Source: Alphaproteobacteria bacterium | Lineage (GTDB): Bacteria; Pseudomonadota; Alphaproteobacteria; Rhizobiales; Devosiaceae | Direction of reading: 5' to 3' | Assembly (NCBI GenBank): GCA_018820005.1 | Contig: JAHJOS010000202.1 | Span: forward strand, 1-6,512 | Length of the DNA: 6,512 bases | Shown: one piece after another, positions 1 through 5,830 of the stretch | How the letters are laid out: every line of letters starts with the position of its first letter | Numbering within the stretch: the stretch's first letter is position 1 | Position numbers and translations under genes: made by a program | The notes under the pieces: generated by a model | The model's database searches: none | The model's input: only the letters and a program-made list of their open reading frames with translations | Told to the model about the DNA's origin: nothing

Positions 1-1333
1 CATATTGGTAGCTGAGGTAGTCATCGGCGCCGGGGAGGCGCAGCAGGATGTAGTCGCCATTGGCGCCAGGACCAGACCAGCCGACCTGAACATCGCTGTC
101 GGCCTCGGTTTGCTCGGGGGCCGAGAGGCTGGCGGGGAGCGGTGCAATGGCGGTGCCTTGGGGGACAACGGCAATGGGCCGGGTGGCGATGGCTTCGCTG
201 TCATTGAGCATGTAGACCAGCTCATAGCTACCGGGTTCTTCGGGCATGGTCAGCAGGACGGGATTGTTGCCCGAGACATAGTCGTAGGCAATGTAGCTTT
301 CGTCGCCTGGAAGACGGATGCGGACATTATCGTATTGTGCATCGGGACCAACCCAACCGACCGGCACCAACTGGCCTGCGAGGGCCTGATCGGGCGCCGA
401 GAGCGACACTTCTGCCTCGACCACCGTGATTGGGCGGCGGGCCACGATGGTGTGATCGGCGCTGACAAAACGCAGCTCGTAGGGGCCGGGTGTACCGGGT
501 GTCTGGATCGTCGCCGGGTTGCCGGAATTGGCATAGACGTAGGCCGTGTGGTCGCTGGTGCCCACAGCGCCGATTTCGATGGTATCGAGTGGTGCGGCGT
601 CCGAGACCGACCAGCCGACCTCAATTTCGGTTCCAATCGGGGCCTCGTCGGGGGCGGTCAGGGCCGCATCGGGTAGGGGCGCAGCTGGTGCTGCTGGTTC
701 GGGCTGGGTGGCATTGACCGTGGCGTTCAACGCGTCGGTGAGTTCCTCAGCATTGTCGGCCTGAATGTAGCGGCCACCGGTGTTTTCAGCCAGGCAGGCG
801 ACGGCGGTGCCTTCTTCCTTGGTTAGGCCGAAACCCACAACATGGGCGGTGAATTTCAGGCCAAGCTGTTCGAGCTCAAGCCCGAGCGCGCAGGGATCGG
901 CCTCACAGGTCTCAAGGCCATCGGTGACCAGAATGACGGTGGCTTCATCTTCAGTATAGCGCAGGGCTTCGGCGGCCTGACGCACAGCCTGTGTGAGGGG
1001 CGTCTTGCCGAGAAAGCGCATGGATTGCACGGCCGCGAGAATGGCGGCGGAGGTGCCCTGTTCGGGCGGGACGATCAGCTCGATATCACCGCAGTCGCCT
1101 TTCTTGCGGTGTCCATAGGCCAGCAGGCCCAGTACGCGCTCGGCGGGCAGACGGGAAAGCACTTCGGCAACCGTGTCACGGGCGATTTCGAGTTTGGCGC
1201 GACCCTCGATCTGGCCCCACATGGAGCCCGAGCCGTCCATGACGATGATGGTGCGGGGCTGGGCCATAGTCGCGCCGGCAAGGGAGAGAAGGATCGCCAG
1301 GGCGAGCGCGAATTTGTGAATGAAGCGGTTCAT
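1..1333 (-). CDS. Exported von Willebrand factor A (vWA) domain protein with tandem beta-rich repeats, 3' end outside the window
   Basis: 444 residues are visible and the frame stays open to the window start, so the C-terminus is missing. Residues 1-24 look like a Sec signal peptide: basic start, hydrophobic core about 8-20, likely cut after A24 (T-M-A). A vWA domain follows (about 27-205). Its metal-ion-dependent adhesion site is intact: DGSGS at 33-37, the conserved threonine T111 in GKTPL, and D138 in LVTDG. Four cysteines (C81, C143, C148, C180) lie in the vWA domain and could form disulfides in the periplasm. A Pro/Ala linker (about 209-224) leads to at least three similar segments of roughly 90 residues. 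The start is supported by AAGGGAG (1341-1347), 7 bases upstream, and by the ATGA overlap with the membrane-protein gene. The vWA fold usually mediates protein binding; the partner is unknown, though the coupled membrane protein is an obvious candidate. Confidence 0.9.
   Translation of the reverse strand, partial: MNRFIHKFALALAILLSLAGATMAQPRTIIVMDGSGSMWGQIEGRAKLEIARDTVAEVLSRLPAERVLGLLAYGHRKKGDCGDIELIVPPEQGTSAAILAAVQSMRFLGKTPLTQAVRQAAEALRYTEDEATVILVTDGLETCEADPCALGLELEQLGLKFTAHVVGFGLTKEEGTAVACLAENTGGRYIQADNAEELTDALNATVNATQPEPAAPAAPLPDAALTAPDEAPIGTEIEVGWSVSDAAPLDTIEIGAVGTSDHTAYVYANSGNPATIQTPGTPGPYELRFVSADHTIVARRPITVVEAEVSLSAPDQALAGQLVPVGWVGPDAQYDNVRIRLPGDESYIAYDYVSGNNPVLLTMPEEPGSYELVYMLNDSEAIATRPIAVVPQGTAIAPLPASLSAPEQTEADSDVQVGWSGPGANGDYILLRLPGADDYLSYQY
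2..661 (-). repeat. Tandem beta-rich, Ig-like repeats in the vWA protein
   Basis: Three related segments start at residues 225, 311 and 403 (bases 661, 403 and 127), the third cut by the window edge. Each opens with L-[ST]-A-P-[DE] and reaches a V-G-W motif 11-14 residues later (VGW at 239, 325 and 417). The first two contain a G-x-Y-E-L strand (283-287, 368-372) and close with RPI-x-VV (300-305, 385-390). Copies 2 and 3 share an R-L-P-G turn. The spacing and alternating hydrophobic pattern suggest an immunoglobulin-like beta-sandwich, but the family was not identified. The copies are diverged, so this is a protein-domain repeat and not a recent DNA duplication. Confidence 0.75.
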
Positions 1334-2325
1334 GCCTGGGCTCCCTTGTCAGCAAATGGTGCGGGTGATGGCGATTTGACGCCGACCCAGCGTGCGGCGC
1401 GGGCGCCCAGTTCCTGAAATTTCCTGGAGGCGCCGCTGATGCGCTGCTCCCATTCCGGGCTTGGCTGCTGGCCGTCGGTGACCTTGAAGAAGGCCTGTAG
1501 CAGGCAGGCGATGGCAAATGGTTCAATGAGGGCGGCCTTGATGGCCCATGCAAAGAGCAGGGCAAAGACGAAGCCACCTGCCGTCCAGGCGCCGGGCAGG
1601 ACATATACGAGGGCAGCGGCAGGCGCGAGCATGAGCAGGAACACCAAAAGGGACAGGCCATAGACGAACAGGGTGAGCCAGGCCGCGTTGATCAGCATGG
1701 GTTTGGCGTTCTGACCGTAGAGCACCAGGGCTTCGCGGGCGCTTTGATAGGGATTGTCCGAGCGGGTTCGCATGGCGTGGGCCAGGATCACCTCATCCAC
1801 CAGGCCGACGGCCAGCTTGAGATAGGCCCGCAGGATGGCCATCAGGCGGTCAAGGCCCGGAATGGGCAGAAGGGTGAAAAGGCCCTCGAGCAGACCCGTT
1901 ACGGCATTGATGACGCCCTTGACGAGCTGGTCGATGCCGAACAGCACGGAGGTCTGGCCGAAACGCTGAGTCACGACGCTGCGGGCAAAGGCGATCTGGC
2001 TCATGCCATCGGGCAAGGGGCGGCCATCGAGAAGCTCGACCATGACGGCGATATGGCCGGCCTTAACGGTATAAAGGATGTACTCGCGCAGGAAATAGAG
2101 CACGCCGGCAGTCAGCGCGAAGCCGAGCCCGCCGCCCCAGAGCGTTGAACTGAGCTGAAAATCAGTGTCGCCCAGGGCTCCCACACCATAGCCTATGCCG
2201 GCGCCTGTGCCGGTGACCAATACATAGGCCGCCGCGATGGCAAAATAGACCAGCGCCCTGAACGCCACAAAAGGTGCGGTCCTGACCATCAAGCCCAGGC
2301 CGCGCGCAATGTTGAAATCCCACAT
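1330..2325 (-). CDS. Multi-pass inner-membrane protein of unknown function
   Basis: 331 residues, not recognised as a named family. Strong hydrophobic segments lie at about 19-38, 62-80, 212-243 and 247-276. A long, less hydrophobic central region (about 110-205) contains amphipathic stretches, and a charged, Pro-rich tail follows from about 284. There is no signal peptide and no obvious catalytic motif. The ATG at 2325 is supported by TGAGGGA (2334-2340), 8 bases upstream. The stop codon shares the ATGA junction with the vWA gene, so the two are probably co-transcribed and translationally coupled. By position it may anchor, assemble or work with the exported vWA protein; this is inferred from linkage only. 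Confidence 0.85.
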   Translation of the reverse strand: MWDFNIARGLGLMVRTAPFVAFRALVYFAIAAAYVLVTGTGAGIGYGVGALGDTDFQLSSTLWGGGLGFALTAGVLYFLREYILYTVKAGHIAVMVELLDGRPLPDGMSQIAFARSVVTQRFGQTSVLFGIDQLVKGVINAVTGLLEGLFTLLPIPGLDRLMAILRAYLKLAVGLVDEVILAHAMRTRSDNPYQSAREALVLYGQNAKPMLINAAWLTLFVYGLSLLVFLLMLAPAAALVYVLPGAWTAGGFVFALLFAWAIKAALIEPFAIACLLQAFFKVTDGQQPSPEWEQRISGASRKFQELGARAARWVGVKSPSPAPFADKGAQA

Positions 2326-2333
2326 CCAGTCTA

Positions 2334-2340
2334 TCCCTCA
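2334..2340 (-). promoter_or_regulatory. Ribosome binding site of the membrane-protein gene
   Basis: TGAGGGA on the minus strand lies 8 bases before the ATG at 2325. It fits the Shine-Dalgarno pattern and decides the start of the two-gene membrane-protein/vWA unit. Confidence 0.65.
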
Positions 2341-2354
2341 AACCAGTAAACCAT

Positions 2355-2381
2355 GCGCGCCGGTCTGGTGAACCGGTGCGC
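2355..2381. promoter_or_regulatory. Inverted repeat between the AraC gene and the membrane-protein gene
   Basis: Plus-strand arms GCGCGCCGGT (2355-2364) and ACCGGTGCGC (2372-2381) are complementary at 9 of 10 positions around a 7-base loop. On the minus-strand transcript the one mismatch is A opposite C. The bases that follow in the direction of transcription are moderately U-rich but lack a clean U tract. It may be a weak terminator for the AraC gene or a protein-binding site for the downstream unit. It starts about 30 bases upstream of the membrane-protein start codon. Confidence 0.4.
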
Positions 2382-2411
2382 AGGAGAACAAGCTAGGGCT
2401 GTTCGGTGTGC

Positions 2412-2455
2412 AGTTCTTGGGCTGGACGGCACTAGAGTCAGGGGTGGACGGCACT
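2412..2455 (-). repeat. 22-bp tandem direct repeat, possible AraC-type operator
   Basis: On the minus strand AGTGCCGTCCA occurs at 2455-2445 and again at 2433-2423, exactly 22 bp apart. Across the full 22-bp units (2455-2434 and 2433-2412) about 16 positions agree. The first copy encodes the last residues of the AraC-family regulator and the second follows its stop codon. Same-orientation half-sites about two helical turns apart are typical of AraC-family operators, and the pair lies about 100-130 bases upstream of the membrane-protein start. A neutral small duplication at the gene end is the alternative. Confidence 0.5.
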
Positions 2456-3412
2456 GCTTTGCGCGGCGGCGGCGCGGCTGGCGGAGGGGGTCATGCCGAA
2501 TTGCTGGCGGTAGGAGGCGTTGAACCAGGACAGATCGCCAAAGCCACTGGCCATGGCGATGTCGCTGACGGAGCGGTGGCACTGCCGCAGATCGCAGAGC
2601 ATGGCGTGGGCCAGCGCCAGGCGCCGCTGCTTGACATAATCGCGAAAGGTGGTGTGTTCGGCGGCGAACAGGGCCCGGGCATAGCGGGCGCTGATGCCAT
2701 GCCGGCCTGCAATGCGGTCGAGCGAGAGATCGGGCGCAGCCAGTTCGGTTTCGATATCGGCCTTGAGCCGGTGCAGCCAGGCCGCCCGCGTGCCGCGGCC
2801 CGGCCCGGCCTCGTCGAGCAGTTGGCCATCAGCCAGCGCCATGCGGGCCAGATCATGCAGATGGCTGGTGCAGGTGCGCGCGGCTTCGGCGCTCAGCCCA
2901 TCCTGACATTCGTAAAGCGTCTGGGCATAGCCCAGGAACAGGCGCCAGTGCGGCGTAATGGGCTGCGCCTTGCGCAAGGCGCCATCGAAGCGCAGGCCGG
3001 AACCGGTCAAAATGCGGCGCGGGATGGAAATATAAAGGACATGGGTGCTCGGGTCGCTGAACTGGGCAATGCCGGGTACTTCATTGGGGTCGATGTAGAG
3101 CATGCCGCTGCCACATTCGACATCCTCGCCGCCCCGCTGGGTAATGGCAAAGCCGGCCGATTGGGGGGCGTGGATCAGAATATTGTCGGGCTCGTCGGCA
3201 GCCAGCGCGGTGGTTCGTTCGGTGACGCAGGCGGCGTGCACAGTTGAGGCGATCACGGCATCGGGCAGAACGGCGATGGAGGTTGTGGAGGTGAAGCAAT
3301 GCGGATCCGCCGGACTGATCTGGAGCTTGCAGATTGAGGCCGCTGCATCCTGAAATGCAGGGACGCGCTGGGAGGGCTCGAAGTCCTGTGCGGACAAAGA
3401 AAAATACGGCAC
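2438..3412 (-). CDS. AraC-family transcriptional regulator
   Basis: 324 residues, a normal length for the family. The N-terminal half (about 1-200) resembles the ligand-sensing domain of FeaR-like AraC regulators (AraC_binding_2 type). The C-terminal region (about 215-313) is the two-part helix-turn-helix domain. The first HTH is at about 229-250; the second carries the hallmark IA-x3-GF-x3-S-x-F and ends in F-G-M-T-P-S with R313. The start is GTG at 3412, chosen because GGAGGGA (3418-3424) sits 5 bases upstream and no better in-frame start lies nearby. An Ala-rich tail of 11 residues follows the DNA-binding domain. The ligand cannot be read from sequence. Candidate targets are its own promoter and the downstream membrane-protein/vWA unit on the same strand; the sulfur operon upstream is a less likely target because its promoter lies outside the window. 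Confidence 0.93.
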   Translation of the reverse strand: MPYFSLSAQDFEPSQRVPAFQDAAASICKLQISPADPHCFTSTTSIAVLPDAVIASTVHAACVTERTTALAADEPDNILIHAPQSAGFAITQRGGEDVECGSGMLYIDPNEVPGIAQFSDPSTHVLYISIPRRILTGSGLRFDGALRKAQPITPHWRLFLGYAQTLYECQDGLSAEAARTCTSHLHDLARMALADGQLLDEAGPGRGTRAAWLHRLKADIETELAAPDLSLDRIAGRHGISARYARALFAAEHTTFRDYVKQRRLALAHAMLCDLRQCHRSVSDIAMASGFGDLSWFNASYRQQFGMTPSASRAAAAQSSAVHP

Positions 3413-3417
3413 CCGAG

Positions 3418-3424
3418 TCCCTCC
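3418..3424 (-). promoter_or_regulatory. Ribosome binding site deciding the GTG start of the AraC gene
   Basis: GGAGGGA on the minus strand, 5 bases before the GTG at 3412. It is the strongest Shine-Dalgarno match in the window and supports the non-ATG start. Confidence 0.75.
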
Positions 3425-3455
3425 GGTATGTCGATATGGTCTGAACCTGAGAGTA

Positions 3456-3479
3456 GTTTTGCCCGCTGGAGCGGTTTTG
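3456..3479 (-). promoter_or_regulatory. Paired CAAAAC direct repeat with central inverted repeat upstream of the AraC gene
   Basis: On the minus strand CAAAAC occurs at 3479-3474 and 3461-3456, an 18-bp pitch. The bases between hold CCGC and GCGG arms (plus 3463-3466 and 3471-3474). A TTGTCA resembling a -35 element lies at 3483-3478, but no good -10 hexamer follows at the right distance. The block sits about 45-65 bases before the GTG start, where an autoregulatory operator would be expected. Function is inferred from position and symmetry only. Confidence 0.3.
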
Positions 3480-3488
3480 ACAAGTCGT

Positions 3489-3505
3489 GAGGCCGGAAGG
3501 GCCCC
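3489..3505 (-). terminator. Weak hairpin after the sulfur operon
   Basis: In the minus-strand transcript GGGGCC and GGCCUC can pair (6 bp, one G-U) around a 5-base loop, starting about 13 bases past the stop codon of the last operon gene. No U tract follows, so this is at best a weak or factor-dependent terminator. Confidence 0.2.
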
Positions 3506-3518
3506 TGATACTGTGCCG

Positions 3519-4127
3519 CTAGAGGCCGAGTTCAGCGGCGCGGGCCGTCAGATCAACCGCCAGCGAAGAGGTGACTTCGAGGGCGCGATCGTCGTGCGTT
3601 GTGGTGCCGGCGGGCGGGGTGTGTGCGGCCAGGCAGCGGTCGCGCTGGTGTATGAGTGCGGCAATTTCGGTCTGGTAGAGGCTGAGGATGGCCGTGAGCC
3701 AGCGGTTGACCAGATAGGAGGGACGGGCCATGTGCACGTCGAAGCGATCGAGCAGGGCGATGGTCGCGGGTGCGTCGGCCCAGTCGTCGCCCACGACCCA
3801 GTGGTTGACGGTGAACAGGCGGATGAGCCGGCCATAGGGATCAACGCCTACGCCCACAAGATGATGGATTGGACCGGCCTTTCCCTCAGGCCGGATGAAG
3901 CAGTGGAAATGGCCGTGTTCGTCGGCCTGCGGGCTGGCATCGTGGCAGTGGTAGTACCACTGGGCGCCGCTATCGGGATCAAACACGTCGCCGGGCGGAT
4001 AATGATCCCAGGTCACGGGGGCTGCGCCGCGCAGGGTTTCGAGCAGGACATTGTCGCCGCTCTTGGCGAGCACGGTCTGGCAAAAGATGGCTTCCTGGGC
4101 GGCGCGCTGCAGATCGGGTGCGGCCAT
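3519..4127 (-). CDS. His-rich conserved protein of unknown function (possibly DUF6969)
   Basis: 202 residues, no signal peptide and no membrane segment, so probably cytoplasmic. Aromatic and histidine residues are unusually dense: H42, then a Trp-Tyr-Tyr-His-Cys-His block at 57-62, then Glu-His-Gly-His-Phe-His-Cys at 70-76, H88-H89 and H109-W110. This could build a metal or cofactor site, but no known enzyme motif was recognised. From memory it resembles the DUF6969 family; I could not verify this. The ATG at 4127 lies 2 bases after the stop of the Cys-repeat gene, with no Shine-Dalgarno between, so translation is probably coupled. The frame remains open further upstream to 4349, but that part reads the Cys-repeat gene out of frame. 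As the last gene of the sulfur operon it may act on sulfur or metal chemistry with the Cys-rich protein (inference). Confidence 0.8.
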   Translation of the reverse strand: MAAPDLQRAAQEAIFCQTVLAKSGDNVLLETLRGAAPVTWDHYPPGDVFDPDSGAQWYYHCHDASPQADEHGHFHCFIRPEGKAGPIHHLVGVGVDPYGRLIRLFTVNHWVVGDDWADAPATIALLDRFDVHMARPSYLVNRWLTAILSLYQTEIAALIHQRDRCLAAHTPPAGTTTHDDRALEVTSSLAVDLTARAAELGL

Positions 4128-4129
4128 GA

Positions 4130-4507
4130 CTATTGGCCGGCTGCCGAACAGGGCGAAGCGGCAGCGCAGGGGGCGGTTGCCGGTGCTGGCGCTGCGGCTG
4201 AGCACGGCGAGGCCGCTGAGCATGGCGAGCTTGCTGAACAGGGCGAGTTTGCTGCGCAAGGTGCTGCAGCAGGGGCCGGTGCGCTGGCCGAGCAGGGCGA
4301 TGCCGCCGAACACGGAGACGCGACCGAGCAGGGACTTGCTGCGGCGCAAGGTGCCGCCGAGCAGGGCGACGCAGCAGAGGGTGCGGCGCTGGCAGCCATT
4401 GCGGCCGGGGCGGCAGGGGGCGCGCGATGGGCGACGTGGTCAGCGGCGATGGCGCCGGTAGCGGCGACAAGGGCGGCGCCGAAAAGCAGTGTGTTGCGGT
4501 TGCTCAT
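4130..4507 (-). CDS. Small secreted Cys-rich protein of Pro-Cys hexapeptide repeats
   Basis: 125 residues. Residues 1-22 form a convincing Sec signal peptide (N-R-N start, hydrophobic 7-20, A-x-A-like end before D23). An Ala/Pro-rich spacer with two His (24, 27) leads to eleven cysteines at 49, 54, 60, 66, 72, 84, 90, 96, 102, 114 and 120, each preceded by proline. From 54 on they follow an exact 6-residue grid with Ala at grid points 78 and 108. Apart from Ser, Ala, Pro and Cys almost nothing else is present in the repeat. The ATG at 4507 overlaps the transporter stop as ATGA, and the stop lies 2 bases from the next ATG; this packing argues strongly that the gene is real. No good Shine-Dalgarno is seen, consistent with coupling. 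No family was recognised. A periplasmic thiol-rich protein beside a sulfur transporter could carry or buffer sulfane sulfur or bind soft metals (inference). Confidence 0.8.
   Translation of the reverse strand: MSNRNTLLFGAALVAATGAIAADHVAHRAPPAAPAAMAASAAPSAASPCSAAPCAAASPCSVASPCSAASPCSASAPAPAAAPCAANSPCSASSPCSAASPCSAAAPAPATAPCAAASPCSAAGQ
4133..4348 (-). repeat. 18-bp/90-bp hierarchical coding repeat of the Cys-rich protein
   Basis: Residues 54-125 are twelve hexads. Ten begin with Cys and two with Ala. They are arranged in a 30-residue (90-bp) super-unit of five hexads: C-AA[AN]SP, then three C-S-x-x-x-P hexads, then a Cys-less A-P-A-x-A-P hexad. The super-unit starts at 54, 84 and 114, the last one incomplete. 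Residues 66-92 and 96-122 agree at 24 of 27 positions. This suggests growth by tandem duplication of the 90-bp block and possible length variation between strains. Confidence 0.85.
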
Positions 4508-5727
4508 GAGCGCTTGAACCCATCCAGACCAAAGAGCGGCCGGGCAAAGACCCCGACCAGGCTGCCACCGAAGGCGGCGGCAAACCAGAGCCAGCCATGC
4601 AGACTGCCCGAGGCAATGCCCGAGAACAGCGCGCCGATATTGCAGCCAAACGACAGCCGGGCGCCATAGCCCATGATGAGGCCGCCGATAATGGCGGCGA
4701 GCAGCGAGCCCAGGGGAAGGGCTGCCTTGGGGGCAAACTTGCCGGCGAGCGCGGCGGCCAGAGCGGCGCCCAGAATGATGCCGAAGTCCATCACCGAGGT
4801 CACGTCCTGAAGCACACTGGAATTGAGCGCCTTGGCCTGGGCCGGCCAGGTCCAGAACTCCCAGCTGGCGACGTCAATGCCGACGGCCTGGGCGATCTTG
4901 GCGCCCCAGAGGCCAAAGCCATAGGTGATCGACCAAGGGTGGCCGGCCACGAGGAGGGTGGCGATATTGAGCAGGGCAAGAGCGAGGCCCGCGCCGACCA
5001 GCGGCCAGGGTCCATGCAGCAGGCGCTCGATGCCTTTGCGACTGGTGGCCGGTTCGCGCTCCAGGGACCCATGGCTGCGGCGTTCGATCACAGCCGTGAT
5101 CGCGGCCACGGCGGCAAGGCCCAGCAGGGTTACGGCCAGGCCGCCCGGCACGCCGAGCACGGTGCCGAGGCTCGTGGGCGGCAGAGCGGGCAGGGTGAGC
5201 CAATAGGGCAGGTGGGCCGTGCCCAACACGGCGCCAACGATGAAAAAGACCAGGGTGACCAGCATGCGGGCGCTGCCGCCGCCGACCGTGAACAGCGTGC
5301 CCGAGCCGCAGCCGCCGCCCAATTGCATGCCCAGGCCAAAGAGTGCGGCGCCGAACAGCACGGAGACGCCGACCGGGGCGGCTGCGCCCACCAGCGCCTG
5401 GCCGCCAAAGCTGCCCGTAGCGAGCAGGGGGATGAAGGCGATGGCCGCGACAGCGATCATCAGCATCTGGACGCGCATGGCGCGGCCGCGCTTTTCAACC
5501 ACCATGCGGCGCCAGCCGCCCGTGAAACCGAAGGAGGCATGATAGAGCGTCGCGCCGAGCAGGCCGCCGATGAGGAACAGCAGCGACTGGCGGGGCGACA
5601 CCAACTGGCCGATCAGCTGGGCGCCAATCACGATCAAAAGGCTGACCACCAGTGCGACGGTCTTGTCGACCGTGGGGCCGCTGGCAGGCTGTATGGACCC
5701 CGGCGCCGTCGCAGACAGCTGGCTCAT
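4504..5727 (-). CDS. YeeE/YedE-family sulfur (thiosulfate-type) transporter
   Basis: 407 residues, very hydrophobic, with repeated Gly/Ala-rich membrane helices in two related halves. Each half carries one conserved cysteine in the family context: C140 in L-G-G-G-C-G-S-G-T and C362 in S-F-G-C-N-I-G. These are the only two cysteines. In the characterised relative TsuA (YeeE), conserved membrane cysteines relay thiosulfate across the inner membrane, so uptake or exchange of thiosulfate or a related sulfur compound is the likely role; the exact substrate is inferred. The start at 5727 was chosen over an upstream in-frame ATG (5802) because AGGAGA lies 7 bases before it. The 3' end overlaps the Cys-repeat gene by 4 bases. 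The rhodanese gene is 103 bases upstream. No TusA/YeeD-type sulfur carrier, the usual partner, is encoded in this window. Confidence 0.92.
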   Translation of the reverse strand: MSQLSATAPGSIQPASGPTVDKTVALVVSLLIVIGAQLIGQLVSPRQSLLFLIGGLLGATLYHASFGFTGGWRRMVVEKRGRAMRVQMLMIAVAAIAFIPLLATGSFGGQALVGAAAPVGVSVLFGAALFGLGMQLGGGCGSGTLFTVGGGSARMLVTLVFFIVGAVLGTAHLPYWLTLPALPPTSLGTVLGVPGGLAVTLLGLAAVAAITAVIERRSHGSLEREPATSRKGIERLLHGPWPLVGAGLALALLNIATLLVAGHPWSITYGFGLWGAKIAQAVGIDVASWEFWTWPAQAKALNSSVLQDVTSVMDFGIILGAALAAALAGKFAPKAALPLGSLLAAIIGGLIMGYGARLSFGCNIGALFSGIASGSLHGWLWFAAAFGGSLVGVFARPLFGLDGFKRS

Positions 5728-5734
5728 CAACGAA

Positions 5735-5740
5735 TCTCCT
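5735..5740 (-). promoter_or_regulatory. Ribosome binding site of the YeeE/YedE gene
   Basis: AGGAGA on the minus strand, 7 bases before the ATG at 5727. It fixes the transporter start and excludes the 25-residue upstream extension. A short inverted repeat, GCATC-A-GATGC (5744-5754), lies just upstream and could affect access to the site. Confidence 0.75.
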
Positions 5741-5758
5741 AATGCATCAGATGCTGGG

Positions 5759-5800
5759 TGGCCGAAAAGGCCAGGCGATGTCCAGGCTTTTGGCCCGGAC
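5759..5800 (-). promoter_or_regulatory. Two adjacent hairpins between the rhodanese and transporter genes
   Basis: In the minus-strand transcript GUCCGGGC and GCCUGGAC (5800-5793 and 5787-5780) form an 8-bp stem with one G-U pair and a CAAAA loop. Six bases later UGGCC and GGCCA (5773-5769 and 5763-5759) form a 5-bp stem with a 5-base loop. Neither is followed by a U tract, so a simple terminator is unlikely. They may mark mRNA processing or 3' protection, giving the two genes different expression levels (inference). Confidence 0.4.
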
Positions 5801-5830
5801 ACCGCCCGTGATCAGGTCGATCGTAGCCGA

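Noticed and set aside
2408..3247. Plus-strand frame of about 280 residues opposite the AraC gene
   Set aside because: It is the complement of a well-recognised AraC-family gene and has no motif of its own. The smaller plus-strand frames opposite the vWA and membrane-protein genes were rejected for the same reason.
3461..3480. Plus-strand terminator (CCGC-TGGA-GCGG followed by TTTT)
   Set aside because: The stem has only 4 bp and no plus-strand gene ends there.
4133..4348. CRISPR array or satellite-type noncoding repeat
   Set aside because: The 18-bp and 90-bp periods are in phase with codons and encode a regular Pro-Cys pattern; there are no unique spacers between the repeats.
4128..4349. 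N-terminal extension of the His-rich protein to an ATG at 4349
   Set aside because: The added 74 residues read the Cys-repeat region out of frame, are low-complexity and Arg/Leu/Ser-rich, and would overlap most of a better-supported gene. The ATG at 4127 sits 2 bases after the upstream stop.
4130..4507. Reading the Cys-rich protein as a bufferin or other MNIO-modified peptide precursor
   Set aside because: Those systems need an MNIO (DUF692) enzyme gene and usually a partner gene nearby; none is present in this window, and the Pro-Cys hexad pattern is not a motif I can tie to them.
3459..4517. Long plus-strand frame of about 350 residues with Ala-Glu-Gln-Gly repeats
   Set aside because: It is antisense to the Cys-repeat and His-rich genes; its repeats mirror their 18-bp coding repeat. 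It has no recognisable domain, while the minus strand has a signal peptide and stop/start coupling.
4597..5742. Plus-strand frame of about 380 residues opposite the transporter
   Set aside because: Gly/Ala/Arg/Gln-rich composition typical of the complement of a GC-rich membrane protein gene; no domain recognised.
5728..5802. 25-residue N-terminal extension of the transporter from an ATG at 5802
   Set aside because: It reads through the intergenic hairpins. The ATG at 5727 has AGGAGA at ideal spacing.
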